From: Melieria omissa
Taxonomy: Eukaryota; Arthropoda; Insecta; Diptera; Ulidiidae
Length of the DNA: 64,000 nt
Assembly: GCA_963971225.1 (NCBI GenBank)
Contig: OZ020269.1
Coordinates: 83,366,450-83,430,449 of the forward strand
Direction: 5' to 3'
Shown here: positions 35,264 through 46,294 of the stretch, one piece after another
How positions within the stretch are numbered: the first letter of the stretch is position 1
How the letters are laid out: the number at the start of each line of letters is the position of its first letter
Translations under genes and position numbers: made by a program
Notes under the pieces: model-generated
Databases searched by the model: none
Told to the model about the DNA's origin: nothing
Seen by the model: only the letters and a program-made list of their open reading frames with translations

Positions 35264-35534
35264 ATAACATATCGCTCCTTCGCTGCAAGAACGTCATAAC
35301 TCAAAACTACATCATTCCGAGAAAATTCAATTTTAAAATTTACCATTACAGGCAGTTCAAGGTATCAAACAATTTTTCATGTCGTCTTGTGAGCAAAGTA
35401 TTGAATATTTTACAAAGAGGTTTTGACAGATTTTTATCTGTCAAAACCTCATATGCAGATACACACAGGGCTGCCATAAACTGAAAAACAATTTTTTTTT
35501 AGTTATGACGCTCTTGCAGCGAAGCAGCGATATG
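35264..35534. mobile_element. Foldback/MITE with nested hairpin
   Basis: The left arm ATATCGCTCCTTCGCTGCAA...GTCATAACT (35269-35301) pairs with the right arm AGTTATGACGCTCTTGCAGC...GCGATAT (35501-35532). In the middle, GAGGTTTTGACAGA and TCTGTCAAAACCTC (35417-35450) form a separate 14-bp stem. Non-coding. Confidence 0.75.
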
Positions 35535-35650
35535 CTATTCCAGGGTACATTTGATTATTTCTAACTTGGGCTGTGAAAGGTTGTGTTGGGTAAGGCTCAG
35601 TTCGAATAGATTCTGTTAACCTAGTTTTAGGTGGGTTAAGGTTAGCTTAT

Positions 35651-36400
35651 GTGTACATATACTTTTGGCTGCTCGGAACCTATAGAGAGGGAAACCAGAT
35701 CCAACCAGCCAACTTCAATTACAGCCTTGACTTGTATACCACTTACAACCAGCAAATCAAAGCAGAAAAAGTTATAAAAAAAGGAAAAATACGCGAATGT
35801 CTATTACAGCAACAGCAACAACAAATTTATGATAAAACTCAATTTCCGGCCGCATGCGCAGGACAGCAACAAAGCGCCACAGGAAACCACCAAAAAAGTA
35901 GAGAAATCTCACCCAAATCTGCGGGCATTTTCACTATTCTTTTCTATGAAAAAAAATAATACAACAACAACACAAAAAACGAAGCACATCGAAATAGGAG
36001 CAAATTCGATCGCCAGCAACAACAACAAGAGCCAAAAACCAACATGCAATGCACTGCGGTTTTGATTTGCGCCAACCAGCGACCGCAATCTTCAATTCAG
36101 GCAACCAGACGAAAAAAAACAAGACACGCCTTTCATGTGGCGCAGCGGCGGGGCAGCGGAGCCGTCGCTGCCAAAAGTGAGAGTGGAAATTCAAATTACA
36201 CCACACAAACACACACACAAAAACACACACACGCGCACACACGCACATGTCAGGTAAGTGCTGTATGGCTATGTGTGCCAGTGAAAGCGAAATTTCCGGA
36301 AATCAAACCCACTAAACACTAAATGAAAACAACAACAATATTGAAAGCAACCAAATATTAGGGAAAACTAAACTGAAGGGCAGCAAAGAAAACATGAAAA
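35651..36400. other. (CAA)n/(CA)n-rich DNA, possible untranslated exon
   Basis: Runs of CAACAACAA and, at 36205-36245, (CA)n lead to GTCAGGTAAGTGC at about 36248, a good splice-donor match. The insect style (CAA-rich, followed by GTAAGT) would suit a non-coding 5' exon, but no promoter or open frame supports it. Confidence 0.2.
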
Positions 36401-36957
36401 TCGCTTAAAAGGATATTAATGATTGGTTATCGGATTGCACACGATTTTGGTTAATAGCTGCGCTATGCCCAAACGCCGACGGATACCACTCAGATGCGGA
36501 AGGAAGGATAGGAAGGATATGGGTGCGCGCTCCTGTGGCGTCGAAATAAAATCGAAAGTCAATATCAAATTTTGGTTAAGTAATTTCCAAGTGAAAGTGA
36601 GTGAAATATTTATGGGAACGTACAAAAATTTTGCAAATGCATAAAGACTGTACGTCATATTTGACATTTGACATCATATTTGAGATTTCGTTTTATAAAG
36701 TAGTTTGTTAAAGGCATTTTTCTTTCCTATGTCGTTTTGTTTATATTCAAGATGCCACCGAAAGGTTTCCATGCCGGATTTGTAAGCTACTCAGTTGTCC
36801 AAGAATCAACCGCTGGCCATAACCTACGTTCAACGATTCGAGTCAATGAGTTTATTACAGTTGTTGCCAAATCCATTTTTTTGTTTGGATAGGAGGTGAC
36901 AATCTTGATAGATACTCATGTATCGGGATTCATCAACATGTTGCGTTCTTATAGGTC
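36401..36957. other. Single-copy DNA
   Basis: Nothing recognised. Contains GAAGGATAGGAAGGATATGGG at about 36503. Confidence 0.4.
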
Positions 36958-37640
36958 AGATCCATCTTCTATTGCAGGATTTATCAAAATTTAACATCCA
37001 TTGAACTTTTGTATACCCTTTTGTTTTATGTTTACCCATCTTAGCTTCACACCAAATAACTATTTGACGCGTAGTAGATCTCAAGTAGATCATTGTGACT
37101 GATGGCTTATCATTTATACTCTTTTATGACTGATGGTCCCTCATTCATACTCTTTTATGAATGAGTACATCTTCTGTTGCAGGATTTGTGGAAATCGAAT
37201 ATCCATTGAATCTTTTTTGTATCTTCTGATTTGTGTTTACCCATCTTAGCTTCACACTTAATAACTATCAAGTGGATCTTTGTGACTGAAGGTCCGTCAC
37301 TCATACTCTATTATGAATGAGTACACCTTCTTTTGCAGGATTTATCAAAATGGAATATCCCTTTTATTTTGTGTTTACTCATCTTGGCTTCACACTTAAT
37401 AACTATCTTTCGCATTACCTCAAGTAGATCTGTGTGACTGATGGTGCATCATTCATACTCTTTTAGTTGCAAGATTTGTGGAAATGGAATATTCGTTAAA
37501 TCTTTTTTGTATCCTTTTATTTTATGTTTACCCATCTTAGCTTCACATTTGATATCTATTTTAATATCTATCTGTTGCTTTACTTCAAGTAGATCTCTGT
37601 GACTAATGGTCCATCACTCATACTCTTTTATGAATGATCG
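36958..37640. repeat. Degenerate tandem array, ~140-200 bp unit
   Basis: Four units share TTTACCCATCTTAGCTTCACA, CAAGTAGATC, TGTGACTGATGGT and CATACTCTTTTATGAATGA, with the anchor CTTAGCTTCACA at about 37040, 37244, 37384 and 37536 (spacings about 204, 140 and 152). Units differ by indels. Confidence 0.85.
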
Positions 37641-39088
37641 TCCGATCGTCAAAAAACTATGCATGTGCCTATGTGGTAGTCTCGTTGTCTTTTGTTTCTA
37701 CATGTTATGTTTTTAGTAAAGACAAATCTTGCTAGGTTTCTACTGAAATTTCCAGAACACGTTTTCAGTATCAGTCACCCGAGAGTCCTTCGATTTGTAC
37801 TGATGGCATCATTGAAGCAGCGCTGGTTTGCACAAAAGATGAATACTAAGAATCAGTCTCCATCTAAAGTCGAAAGTAGTTTCATTACGAGAGTACGAGA
37901 AGTGCACTAGTGATCCCTTAAAGCTGCTTAAATTAAAGTTCAAATTAATTGTTGATGTCAGTCATCTCTCGAGCACGAGAGCTTCTTGAACGCCACAACC
38001 AACAATCCTACAATACTTCACCCAACTTGCATTCAATTACAGCCGCAACTTTCACTGTACTTCAAGTGACTACTTCGAAAGCACACTTTTCCGCTTACTT
38101 TCTTTCTTCACTCTTAATAGCCTCAAGTAAATAAGTCGCTTTGTTGTTGCTCACAGCGGTCGCGCAGCTCGTAGACCAATGCGTGCAGTTCGAGCCCGCA
38201 TTTCCGCCCCAGCAATTTCCCAGCATCCGCTTGAAGATCACTTTTCCCAATAAACATAACTAAAATGACATAATGACAGTTTGCTTATTTGTGTTTTCGT
38301 TTTTTCTTCGTCGCGTCTGTGTCCCCGTATGCGTTCGTAATAAGTACAATAAAAATTGTTAATCAATTGTTTTTCAAGTGGTCAGCTTTACAAATTTCCA
38401 CTAAGTAGCTTTGAATTTATGATTCATTGCTATTGTGGTCGCCAGTGGTCCTATTTGAATATTTTGTGCGTGTGTAAGTGTGTGTGGCGTTCAAGTGAAG
38501 GGAGCGGCGCACTTTCCATACGCATTTGTTTGCGTTTGTTTGCCAACTCATGGAGGCGTGCAGCTGCGCATTAGCCAAGCGGTGTTAAGTCTCGATCGAA
38601 TGCTGGCGAAAATCTATCGGCATTATTGGCACAAAATTTATGGCCGCCAATGATGCTGGTTCCATTGATTAGGCGTTGTATGTTTCGATGTTTGAAAGGC
38701 TGATCTTTGCATTGGCTGAGGCATGCATTCGAAATTTGACATGAGGACAGTTTTAAGTTAATTTTTGTTGAAAGTGAGAATGGTTTAGGGATGATTAAGA
38801 GAATTAGATTTTTCTTGCAGATTTTACAGTGTATTAAAATAATTGTAGAAACCAACGTTAACCTTAAATGTTCTTAATCTTAGACAAAGTTACAAAACAC
38901 AACCTAAGTATCCTCACAGAATTCAGAAATGACTGGTCACATGGTCACATGAATCTTTCCTGCTCAGATGTCTGCCGAAAATGCAACCAGTTACTGAAAA
39001 TATTCATTGTCCTTTTTTGTAAGTGTTCTACATTCAGTCAAATTCAGATTCAGCCGCAATTTCTTCAGTTAGTAAACTTATCCTTCTA
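37641..39088. other. Single-copy DNA, no gene supported
   Basis: Several 60-90-codon frames without recognisable domains. Nothing else seen. Confidence 0.4.
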
Positions 39089-40208
39089 TAACACTGCACA
39101 ACAGCATGTCTGTTGCATGCAGTTTTTTACATGAATCTGAATCGTTTTTCCACGCTGTTTTCAAAACCATACTCCGTTTTTATGTAACAGGTCTAGTTTT
39201 TCCAAAAAATGGGCGTGTCACTTTTTCGAATTTTCCTCGGCTTTTTTCTCGTTTTCGACTGTTATTTCTGAACCAATAACCCTATAGACATTATATCGTT
39301 GCACTTACAACATTTCACGCCATCTTTCCTGACATTAATCAATTTTATGCGTTCTAATGGGCTTTTTTTCTGATGGCGAAAATTGTACAGATGTTTCATA
39401 AATCAAGTTTCGAAGTATATGAATATCTTAAGAAGAAACATCAAGCAATACAACACAGCCAAATTATTTGGCGGAATACACATTCGCATTCGAAATAATA
39501 ACAAAACTTTACCATAGCGATTTTCATCTCTTTTCATACTTTTTCCTTAAAAAATTAGGAGCCTCAAAATATGCTCTTTTTTATGTTCCATTTATAGTTT
39601 GGAATACAAGCAAAAACAAAAATATTTTGAATTTTTCGAAACAAAAAAAAAATTAAAAACTTTGCATATTTTCAGGCCCCTAATTTTTTAAGGAAAAAGT
39701 ATGAAAAGTGATGAAAATCGCGATGGTACATTTTTCCTGTTATTTCGATGCGAATGTGTATTCCGCCAAATAATGTAGCTGTTTTGTATTGCTTGATGTG
39801 TCGACTTTCGTTATACACCTAACTCGTTAATTGTTTTACAAAAAATGTGTATGTTTTTGACCATCAAAGAAAACGCCTTAAAATTACATTTTTTCCAACT
39901 TTGAGGTCCAATTACCGCGGCATTTTAACATTTATGAAAATAAGTTGCATCGGAAAAGAAGCCGTGCGGTGTTGTTAATGCGATAAGGTGAAAATCATGT
40001 GAATCGGTTTTTTGGTTTAGAAACTACGATCGAAAATATGGAAAAAGTAGAGGAAAAACTGAAAAAATTACAGGGTACCTATATCTCACAAACTAGAGCT
40101 GCTAGAAAAAATCGGAGGGTAGATTCGGAATCAGCGCACCCAAATTAGTAAGAAACAGTAGAAAAACTCCATGCAACAGAAAAAAGTGTTTTTTGTTGCG
40201 CTGTGTAA
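39089..40208. mobile_element. 1.1-kb near-complete palindromic element, TAA flanks
   Basis: The ends are CACTGCACAACA (39092) and TGTTGCGCTGTG (to 40205), each with TAA outside (39089-39091, 40206-40208). The two halves are inverted copies along almost their whole length: outer parts share CTGTTGCATGnAGTTTTT, inner parts share CAAGCAATACAACACAGC and TTGGCGGAATACACATTCG (39443-39500 against 39755-39812). Arms are about 500 bp and diverged, meeting near 39645. No protein is encoded. TAA duplication suits PIF/Harbinger-like transposons but the class is unproven. A left-end relative lies at 23190. Confidence 0.75.
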
Positions 40209-40589
40209 TCATTGACCCTATCGGTATTTTGTACAACTATGTGAACGCCTCATTTCTCTATGGTTTTACTTTTAAGTAAGTAAGTAAGTTTAGGACCTAA
40301 AATTTTTTTGTAGTCTTAAGAATAGTTTACTGTTTTGAGAGTAAATTGTAATAAAAAACTCAGGGCATAAGTTTAAAACAGAGAAGTATATACCTTTTTT
40401 GAATGCTAGTTCACCCAGAAGATTAAATCGAGGAATAATTAAAACGCAGTAGCTAAAGTTCCAATAAAACTCTCAGTGAGAACAGGTTGAATCGGCATTC
40501 GAACCCATAAACCATTAAATCGGTGCCTAACTACGGTCAGAGAGACTAATTAATAAGAATATTAATTGAGTCTCTAACGGCTTTGCATG
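40209..40589. other. Spacer, nothing recognised
   Basis: Contains a short (GTAA)n run (AAGTAAGTAAGTAAG, about 40275). No gene. Confidence 0.4.
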
Positions 40590-41865
40590 CAAGTTTTAAA
40601 TCAATAAGCCCAATAAATCATGATCTTCTTAACCCTATGTTGAACACGTCTGATTTTTATGAAAAATACTTATATAATTATTTCTCATTTGAAGTGTTCT
40701 CACCGCATTGGAAGTCAATTGGCGCATTACGTCCTGTTTACCCATACAAACTCTTAACCCATTGTGAACCCCGGCAGATATTTATTTTGAAAAAATAAAA
40801 AACCCTTGTCAAATTATTGCTCAAGAGTACTTTCAGGAAGTTTGTAGTCAAAAGGACAATAAAATCTTCTTTCTCCATACAAACTCTTAACCCATCAATG
40901 ACCCCTTTAGATTTGGATTAAAAAAGAACACCGAAAAACATGTGTCAAATTATTTCTCACTAAGAGTACTTTCACCATGTTTGAAGTATAAAACTTAATT
41001 AATTAATGTTTTTTCACAATTTCCGAATACAAACTCCTAACCTCTCGTTGACCCCATCCGATATTGATTTTCAAAAAAATTAAAAACACATTTCGAATTA
41101 TTTCTCACTAACTAAGTTCTTTCATCAATATTGAAGTCTCATATAATAGGCTCAATAATTCATATTTTTCACATTTTCCCTATATAAATGTTTAACCCGT
41201 CGTTGACGCCATCAGATTTTGATTAAAAAAAAAAATTAAAAAAAAACCTTTAAATTTATTTCTCACTAAGAGTATTTTTACAGATTGAAATCAAAAGGGT
41301 TAAATAACATAATTCTTCATACAATTTTTTAACCTTTGGTTTACCCCTTTAAATTTTGATTAAAACAAAAATGAAAAATACATGTGGAACTATTTTTAAT
41401 TTCAAGTGTGTTAACCAACCTTGAAGTCAACAGGCCCATTAATTCATGTTTTTGTCGTAATATTCACGTATACCTTAACCCATTGTTGAGCCCTTTAAAT
41501 TTTAATTTCGTGAAAATTGAAAAATACTTATAAAATTATTTTTAATTTAGATTGTTTTTACTCAAATTATTTTTTAATCAAATTATTTTTAATTTAGAGT
41601 ATTTTTTCGAAGTTTGAAATCAAAAGGCCCATTAAATCACGTTACTTCATATAACACCTTAACCCATGTTTTGCAACTTTACACCCCGAAATTCGAAAAA
41701 TCCCGCTTTAACGAAGGTTCATTTTTGGAAAAGTACCTAAAGTTCAAGTTTGGTGTCTGTAGCTTCAGTGGTGTGGGCTGGGCGATGATCAATAAGTCAG
41801 TCAATCAGTCAGTCAGGACAAACAATTTTATGTATGTAGATGTATGGATATAACTGGACATAAAT
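40590..41865 (+). mobile_element. Element with internal ~140-bp tandem repeats (copy A)
   Basis: Eight degenerate units share TTAACCCATTGTTGACCCC, GATTTTGATTAAAAA, AAATTATTTCTCACTAAG, GTTTGAAGTCAAAAGGCCC and ATTAAATCATG. The TTAACCC anchor lies at about 40629, 40753, 40886, 41035, 41189, 41328, 41476 and 41656. The array is followed by a unique 3' block containing GGCTGGGCGATGATCAATAA and GTCAGTCAGGACAAAC. The same array-plus-3'-block order occurs at 47640-48705. Non-coding. Architecture resembles Helentron-associated (DINE-like) elements, which often carry central tandem repeats; class inferred. Confidence 0.75.
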
Positions 41866-43789
41866 ATGTAGCTGAGTTCCTTAACTTAACCCAACCTAAC
41901 CTAAAATATGTCTACCTAACCTAAAAAATGTCATACATGTGTGCAGTATGTAGAAAGTGTTAGTGACCTTCAGCGACTGCCTGCAAGGTCCTTAAATATA
42001 GTTGTAGGAAATGCTTCGATTGTCTCCTCGAAATCGCAGCCAGCACAACAACAACCAGGAAACTCCAAGACGCACCACAAAAGGAAACCGAATTGGAGTA
42101 GAAAAAACAAAACGGCAAATGAAAAGCAAAATAACAGACATACCAAACGGCAATGGACATTGCACAACAGTAGGCACCGGGCAACTGTGTAAACAATAAT
42201 TGCAATGCAGCAAACTGAAAGGATACGCTGTGCTCCTGTGCTCCTTACTGCTGTCGTATTTGTGAGACGCGGAAAAACAAGTGCAACCAACAACACATGC
42301 GGAAAACCGATATGTCACTTTAAGGTAAGTGCGTCGCCACAAACAACAACAACAACCACCATAATAATAACAACAACAGCCAACTAGTGAACTATGAGAC
42401 AGGAAGCAGTGCTAAAAATCGAACAACTGATTTGTTTACTCACTGGTCGGCATTGTTTTTGTTTTGTAAGTATTTTTGTTTTTAGACAGGAAAATAAGTG
42501 CGCCGAGTCCATAACCGGAAGAGGTTTTAATGCGCCGCTATGGCAACGCCGCGCCGAACACTTGTGACGCTCGAGTGCGGTGTCGGCGCGTGTTGGGTGG
42601 GCGGTGACATGTGAGTAGCTGACAAATTTCAATTTCACTTTTTCCCAACCAAACTATAAACAGTCGTCTTGGTTATGGACCTTTTCGGGCAGTGGCCATG
42701 GCAATGTGCGGAAAACTGTTACAATGACCACGGGCTGTTTTTTTTTTTGTGCACATGCAAACTTAATGCCGCCAACAATTGGGCTGACATAAAGGTTAAA
42801 GTGCAAAAATAAGTGGTTATTTAAAGACACAACAACAACAACAACTACTAAACTTTAGTGAGAAAAAAAGAGCCGGTATGTCCTTTTTGGGGACTAGCCG
42901 GCTTGTCGTTGATCCAAACAAAATCTATCTACATAATTGAAAAACATTCTCACTCCACTCACAAAATCGTTGGATTTTTGTGCGCACACGTTTCGCTGAC
43001 AAATTGAGTTGTTGCCGCTTTGTTGCAAGAAAGGTTTTGTTCGAAAACGAGGCTAAGCAGTGCTCACACCTTGCGGCATTTGCATAAGAAATGATTAGCA
43101 TTGTTGGCATTTCGATAACCAGCCCCAAGAAAAGATGAAAGATAGCGCTTTGTATGGCCGGGCCAGCTTACGTGATATTGCCACCAATTCTCACACACAC
43201 ACGATTATCCTTTTGCCTGCGACATCAAAGGTCCCATTATTGACACCAATGACTCTCGCCTGCAGCGGGCAGAGTCAAAGGGACTCGATTTTTATACTCG
43301 CTTTCCATTCGCACGGTTTCTGCTGTTGCTTGATCGAAACATGTCTGCGCGACATTTAGCTCGATTAAATGATATCAGAAAATTGTCGCTTTCGAAATAA
43401 TCGCATAGTTCCGCATTTGTCACATTTAACCAGCAGTCGCACCAAAAATCATCACATCAATTTGCTTTCAATTTGGTTTTTCAAATTCAAACACTGGCGA
43501 CAATGTTGTGTTAATCCTTGAGAAGCGCTGTGAGCCACGTTTCAGCCTAAGCATTGTTCAACCGTTGTCCTTGCGGCAATTATTGCCTTATTTCGAGTAG
43601 CTGTGTGTCATGCAGGTGTCTTCAAAGGTGCCGCTGAAATGGCGAGTTTTCATCATACTTTTCATTATATCAAACTTTGTTTTACCTGACAACCAATAGA
43701 AGACATCAAAGCTCGGCACAAACTCTCAGGTCTACCAATAGTTAGCTTGTTCAGATAATTTTTTTACAGGATAACCTGATAACACAAGA
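41866..43789. other. Single-copy DNA, possible untranslated exon
   Basis: CCTAACCTAA tracts lie at 41890-41930. A (CAA)n-rich segment at 42010-42380 includes CACTTTAAGGTAAGTGCG at about 42315, a donor-like site. The overlapping open frames at 41941-42387 on both strands have no domain. Nothing further is supported. Confidence 0.3.
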
Positions 43790-43985
43790 TATGCCAAGTT
43801 TACGGAAGAAACGCTACTCCATTTGTAAAGTCAATACTACAATCGACTCAATCGATGATGGACTGGATGTGCTAAGTTTATGGAACAAATGCTTCTCCAA
43901 TTTTTAAGCAGATATAACGATCGACTCAATCGATGATGATGCACTGGATATTTAAAACATACTCAATCGACTCAATCAATAATGC
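43790..43985. repeat. ~80-bp tandem repeat, two and a half copies
   Basis: ATGCCAAGTTTACGGAAGAA...AATCGACTCAATCGATGATG...ACTGGAT (43791-43867) is followed by TGCTAAGTTTATGGAACAAA...GATCGACTCAATCGATGATG...ACTGGAT (to 43949) and a partial third copy. Confidence 0.8.
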
Positions 43986-44734
43986 ATGACAGACTAATTA
44001 TTTCACCGTTCAACCACAACAGAGTCTGCGTGTCCATTGGGTCCTCTATTTCAGTTCGTTTTGAAGAGGGGGTTTCATATTTTCGAAAAATATTTATTCA
44101 TCTGAAACTAAAATAAAAATACCAATATTTTGAATTGCATTAGTTTAGAAAATAAATACTTATTGTCCACTTCATTAATGAACTTAAATAGCATACTTAC
44201 AACTTTGAAATGGTGTGTTCCAAAGGAATTATGATTACGGAAATATTTTCAAATAATTTGCAACCCTTTTTCTGAGATGACTTTGGGCGATTGGGCCCTA
44301 CACGTTGTCAGACTTCATACATGTTTGTCTCGAAGCCTTGTTTTGCAAATCAGTTGGCGGGATAAAAAACTAAAGGCAGCATGAAGCAGTTCTCAACTGA
44401 TTGGATTGGATTTTTTCTCTGGCTTCTTAGATAAATTATCCAGAACCGTAATAACGATTTTTAAAATTCTAATAGTTTCCTTTCGAAGGTTTTTGTCTCA
44501 GAAGAGATACATAACATCAAAAGTATCTGCTTTTCATGTACTTAGTAAAAAGACTATAAAGTCGTGTTGGCAGAACGATTTATGTATATTGACTTCTCAA
44601 TGCACTAACTGGAACTTATGATGCATCTTCAAAGCCAAAAGATCACTGACGTCAAGTCCTGAAAAAGAAATATTAAAATCATATCGATACAAGCAACAAC
44701 GCTTTATTTATTCCAGGATTCCTATCGGTGCCAA
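43986..44734. other. Single-copy DNA
   Basis: No supported feature. Confidence 0.4.
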
Positions 44735-45452
44735 CCGGCATCGATCACATCTGCACTTTCACTAAGTTTGATCACGGATTCACTTTTTGCGTCCCTAGTA
44801 GATAAGAATGGACGGGTAGTAAATTACCCACCGACAGCTCTATGGAGCCATGTTTCCAAATTGGCAAACAAGGTTGGCTGCGGGATCTTCTGCAGCCAAT
44901 TGGGGCTTGGTCTCTCCTTCCGCCTGCCTGATCACTGCTGTGTCTTCCAGGTAGAAGTAATAGCGACTAAAGCGACTGCCGAGAATCCTTAAACACCTTG
45001 GCTAGAAGCTCCAACGTCAGATTATTCTGGGTGTCAGTGCACAAGGGTATCATGAGCCACAGCAAGTCGGACGAACTAGCCAGAATTGTAACCTTGCTCG
45101 CCGAGGCTTCGTTCTTTAAGCAGTGAAGTGAAGAACAAACCTGTCCGACTAATTTGGCCAACCTATAACATGAAACGACCAACCAGCTGCTCAACCTTAG
45201 GCGTCACTCAATAAGCGTCTTATGCGTAAGCATGCGGTAAGACTAAGACTCCAATCCACCGACTTCTGTGTAGGATGCGGCTCCGAGGAGGAAGATGAAA
45301 CCCTCATTAGCCAGAAGAAGACAAATGTAAATTTCTCAGATTTCTTCATTAGCCTAACGGAACCTCTGATCATCAGGGATATAGGCAGATTCGTAACCTA
45401 ATCTTCATGATTCTCAGTGCTGTAGGGGGGTGTCGCGAAATCCACTATGGAA
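44735..45452 (+). pseudogene. 5'-truncated LINE, RNase H to 3' end
   Basis: SKLANKVGCGIFCSQLGLG and LSFRLPDHCCVFQVEVIA (44850-44985) are the first half of an RNase H domain; the first catalytic Asp block (TDGS) is corrupted to SHVS. In a second frame LFWVSVHKGIMSHSKSDELA (45020-45080) is the last RNase H block. In a third, FCVGCGSEEEDETLI (about 45265) is the terminal Cys motif, and the frame stops near 45400. About 50 bp of 3' UTR follow. Frameshifts and stops make it inactive. GGTTAGGTTATACTGACCAC begins at 45455, which looks like the tail of an oppositely oriented LINE. Confidence 0.75.
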
Positions 45453-45560
45453 GGTTAGGTTATACTGACCACTAAGGTCTGTAACTCTTTACAATGTATC
45501 TTGAGAGATCTTCTCTCTCTCCGCTTGAACAACTATGAAACCACGGAGTCCATTTCTCTT

Positions 45561-45566
45561 TTTATT
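45561..45566 (-). terminator. Poly(A) signal of the axonemal-type gene
   Basis: AATAAA on the minus strand (TTTATT on plus), about 125 bp past the stop of 45692-46294, at a normal 3'-UTR distance. Confidence 0.6.
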
Positions 45567-45691
45567 GTTGATTTATCAATTTTATATACAATACCCTATC
45601 TTACAATCGTCGCGAACGCTTCACCGCTCTCTGGACTAATCGAGCAATTTGTCGTTTCCAAAAGAAGTTTATAAAACTTAAAATTTGAGCT

Positions 45692-46294
45692 TCATTTGCA
45701 TTTTTTCGGCGGCTTTACTGGTGTTTTCGGTTTGTAGGTATTCTGGTACACGGACATGTCAATGCGATTTTGTTTCTCGCGCCACTCCTCGCACCGCATC
45801 CAGCCCAACAGACCCGTTTCGGTCAGATTGCCGTGGCGGTTTAACGGATCCATGGGCTTGGGGCGCTCTAATGGATGCTCCGGCCAATCTGCCGACTCCA
45901 AGGGCTCGAGCCGGAACTTGACGTCCTTCATGCTGGTCATGTTGCGTAGGTAAACGTCGTCCATAACGAACTTGTAGTTGATCTCGATACTGCGCAGTCG
46001 ATTGCGAAAAGCCATCGAGCGCGTTTCCAGAAAGTCTGCGATGCCTTTTTTGCCACTTGGAGTGTTCCTCTGCACGTGCGGCTTGAAGTTGTCCTTGTAA
46101 TCGGTGATGGTGTCGAGGCAGCCGCTCTTACCATAGATGCCGGGCGTGATTGCCTTTTGATCGGTTTTGCCGCGCATGCGCTGCTCGTACCAGTTGCCGA
46201 CAAGCACTTCGACGCCATAATTGGGTCGAAACTGACCGTCTGTGTTGCAGAAACGCTCCTTTGAACAGTCGACTGGTGTTTCGATCGTTCCCAT
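45692..46294 (-). CDS. CFAP107/C1orf158-like axonemal microtubule inner protein
   Basis: A 200-residue single-exon protein. Start chosen at MGTIETPVDCSKERF (ATG at 46292-46294): the open frame extends 57 codons further upstream, but that part is Lys/Phe-rich and encoded by poly-A/T runs, like a 5' UTR. Residues ~24-38, RPNYGVEVLVGNWYE, match the 'YxxxVLIGNWxEER' signature of CFAP107 (C1orf158), a doublet-microtubule inner protein; the near-terminal SVYQNTYKPKTP matches the STYxxxYxxP motif common in such proteins. The rest is basic, rich in Arg, Trp and Pro, with no signal peptide or membrane segment. In flies these proteins serve sperm tails and sensory cilia. Coding composition is clearly richer in GC than its flanks. 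Gene status is strong; family assignment is from motif resemblance only (about even odds against another GNW-type inner protein). Confidence 0.8.
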   Translation of the reverse strand: MGTIETPVDCSKERFCNTDGQFRPNYGVEVLVGNWYEQRMRGKTDQKAITPGIYGKSGCLDTITDYKDNFKPHVQRNTPSGKKGIADFLETRSMAFRNRLRSIEINYKFVMDDVYLRNMTSMKDVKFRLEPLESADWPEHPLERPKPMDPLNRHGNLTETGLLGWMRCEEWREKQNRIDMSVYQNTYKPKTPVKPPKKCK

